This document shows positions 5,711 through 6,345 of a stretch of 6,345 nt of DNA, one piece after another. How positions within the stretch are numbered: position 1 is the first letter of the stretch; each line of letters begins with the position of its first letter. Position numbers and translations under genes: made by a program. The stretch is from CAYZRY01 sp964630225 (lineage in GTDB: Bacteria > Bacillota_I > Bacilli_A > RF39 > UBA660), in contig CAZVUK010000033.1 in assembly GCA_964630225.1 (NCBI GenBank), positions 1 to 6,345 on the forward strand, in the 5' to 3' direction. A model generated the notes under the pieces. It was given only the letters and a program-made list of their open reading frames with translations, made no database searches and had not been told where the DNA came from.

Positions 5711-6345
5711 TTAGTAGTGCCAACATGAAGCATAACCACATGATGAATGTTGACAATATTTCCATTGGGCACAGCCACAAGCTGATATTCTACAAGAGTT
5801 GGTGGTGTAATGGTATACAAGACAGGCAACTCGAGCGTTTTGCCCTGGGACAGTACATGTTGATCCATCAGGTAACGAGATAATTGAGCCACCGTCTTCA
5901 AGGCTACAATATCCACTTTCACAGCCAAATTCACAAGATCCAAAAGAACCGTAAAAGTGACAACTATTGGTAAAACTAGTGCCACATGATGGATGTTGAC
6001 AATATTTCCATTGCGCACAGCCACAGCTAGAACTATAGCAGCTTGCATTACCACATACTGATGAAGAACTGTAAACTGCTACTGAATATGAATTAGATCC
6101 ACTTGCAGATAGACCAGCGTTATTAGTGCAAGAGAAACTTAAACTTTGATTACTTCCGACACCAAGTGACCAGTTTTGAGAAGCAGGATTTACTGATGAA
6201 GTAGAATCGTTGCATGTTGCCGTAACAGTAAGTGGAGTCGAATAAAACGAATAACCCGATTCAACCGATTTGTTAGTCGACCAACTTACTGTCGGGTTAG
6301 TTTTATCTATTTTAACTGTATGGGAACATACATTCTCGTTCCCGG
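5711..6345 (-). CDS. secreted Ig-like and cysteine-rich surface protein, C-terminal part
   Basis: The reading frame is open from the window edge (first full codon at 6343) to TAA at 5711, giving 210 residues; the N-terminus is outside. Residues 1-95 look like a bacterial Ig-like module: a KIDKTNPTVSW linker, strands such as PLTVTATCND and LSFSCTNNAG, and a closing SYSVAVYSS. Residues 97-210 hold 18 cysteines and two copies of CGCAQWKYCQHxSCG (107-121 and 189-203), the last almost at the end (SCWHY). There is no LPxTG motif or C-terminal membrane span, so anchoring is unknown. The even Cys distribution suggests a disulfide-knotted extracellular tail; metal binding is an alternative. Frequent Ser, Thr, Gly and Asn fit an exported adhesin-like protein. 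Another frame on the same strand (5641-6054) is open but lacks family features. Confidence 0.85.
   Translation of the reverse strand, partial: GNENVCSHTVKIDKTNPTVSWSTNKSVESGYSFYSTPLTVTATCNDSTSSVNPASQNWSLGVGSNQSLSFSCTNNAGLSASGSNSYSVAVYSSSSVCGNASCYSSSCGCAQWKYCQHPSCGTSFTNSCHFYGSFGSCEFGCESGYCSLEDGGSIISLPDGSTCTVPGQNARVACLVYHYTTNSCRISACGCAQWKYCQHSSCGYASCWHY
5736..5779 (-). repeat. 44-base direct repeat, copy B (C-terminal)
   Basis: It matches 5982-6025 at 42 of 44 bases and encodes CGCAQWKYCQHSSCG. The two copies lie 246 bases (82 codons) apart and in frame. Confidence 0.93.
5982..6025 (-). repeat. 44-base direct repeat, copy A
   Basis: Partner of 5736-5779, encoding CGCAQWKYCQHPSCG. The two base differences give one Ser/Pro change and one silent change. 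Identity drops sharply just outside the repeat. Confidence 0.93.

Noticed and set aside
5736..6025. Possible CRISPR-like direct repeats
   Set aside because: There are only two copies 246 bases apart, in frame within a protein, with no regular spacers.
5641..6054. Open frame of 137 codons on the minus strand at the right end
   Set aside because: It overlaps the Cys-rich frame, runs through the terminator and the signal peptidase promoter, and has a Val/Ile-rich composition typical of a shifted frame. The frame ending at 5711 has Ig-like and Cys-repeat features and stops just before the terminator.

Overview
The window is AT-rich DNA (roughly one third G+C by eye) from a low-G+C Gram-positive bacterium. 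The evidence is a DnaD-type replication protein (a Firmicutes hallmark), strong AGGAGG-type ribosome sites, the linkage cca-dnaD-nth, and secreted BspA-like and Cys-rich Ig-like proteins of the kind common in uncultured gut Bacilli (RF39/Erysipelotrichia-like lineages). Tryptophan is encoded by TGG throughout and TGA ends genes, so the standard bacterial code is used and a mycoplasma with code 4 is unlikely. The lineage assignment is inference.

Layout. (1) 1-609, plus strand: the C-terminal part of a BspA/LRR_5-type surface protein, cut by the window edge and broken by an apparent +1 frameshift at a short G run near 246-249. (2) 656-671: a small bidirectional terminator between convergent genes. 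(3) 662-3030, minus strand: a tightly packed housekeeping operon, cca, dnaD and nth, with overlapping ends. (4) 3104-3379, minus: the HU nucleoid protein, with its own promoter and a strong GAAA-loop terminator. (5) 3503-5644, minus: a two-gene membrane unit, an ER/SipW-type signal peptidase with a large extra N-terminal membrane domain followed 12 bases later by a DUF5305-like protein. (6) 5711-6345, minus: the C-terminal 210 residues of a secreted protein with an Ig-like module and a very Cys-rich tail built on a duplicated 44-base segment. It ends at a hairpin terminator.

Functionally, the centre and left are information processing: tRNA maturation, replication initiation, base-excision repair and chromosome packaging. 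Both ends hold exported surface proteins, and the signal peptidase pair lies next to one of them. The likely theme is a dedicated secretion and processing unit (membrane-extended signal peptidase plus DUF5305 partner) serving large adhesin-like surface proteins. That link rests on adjacency and family knowledge only. Two promoters, for cca and for the signal peptidase, are extended -10 (TGnTATAAT) elements placed directly behind the terminator of the previous gene, so units are packed with almost no spacer.
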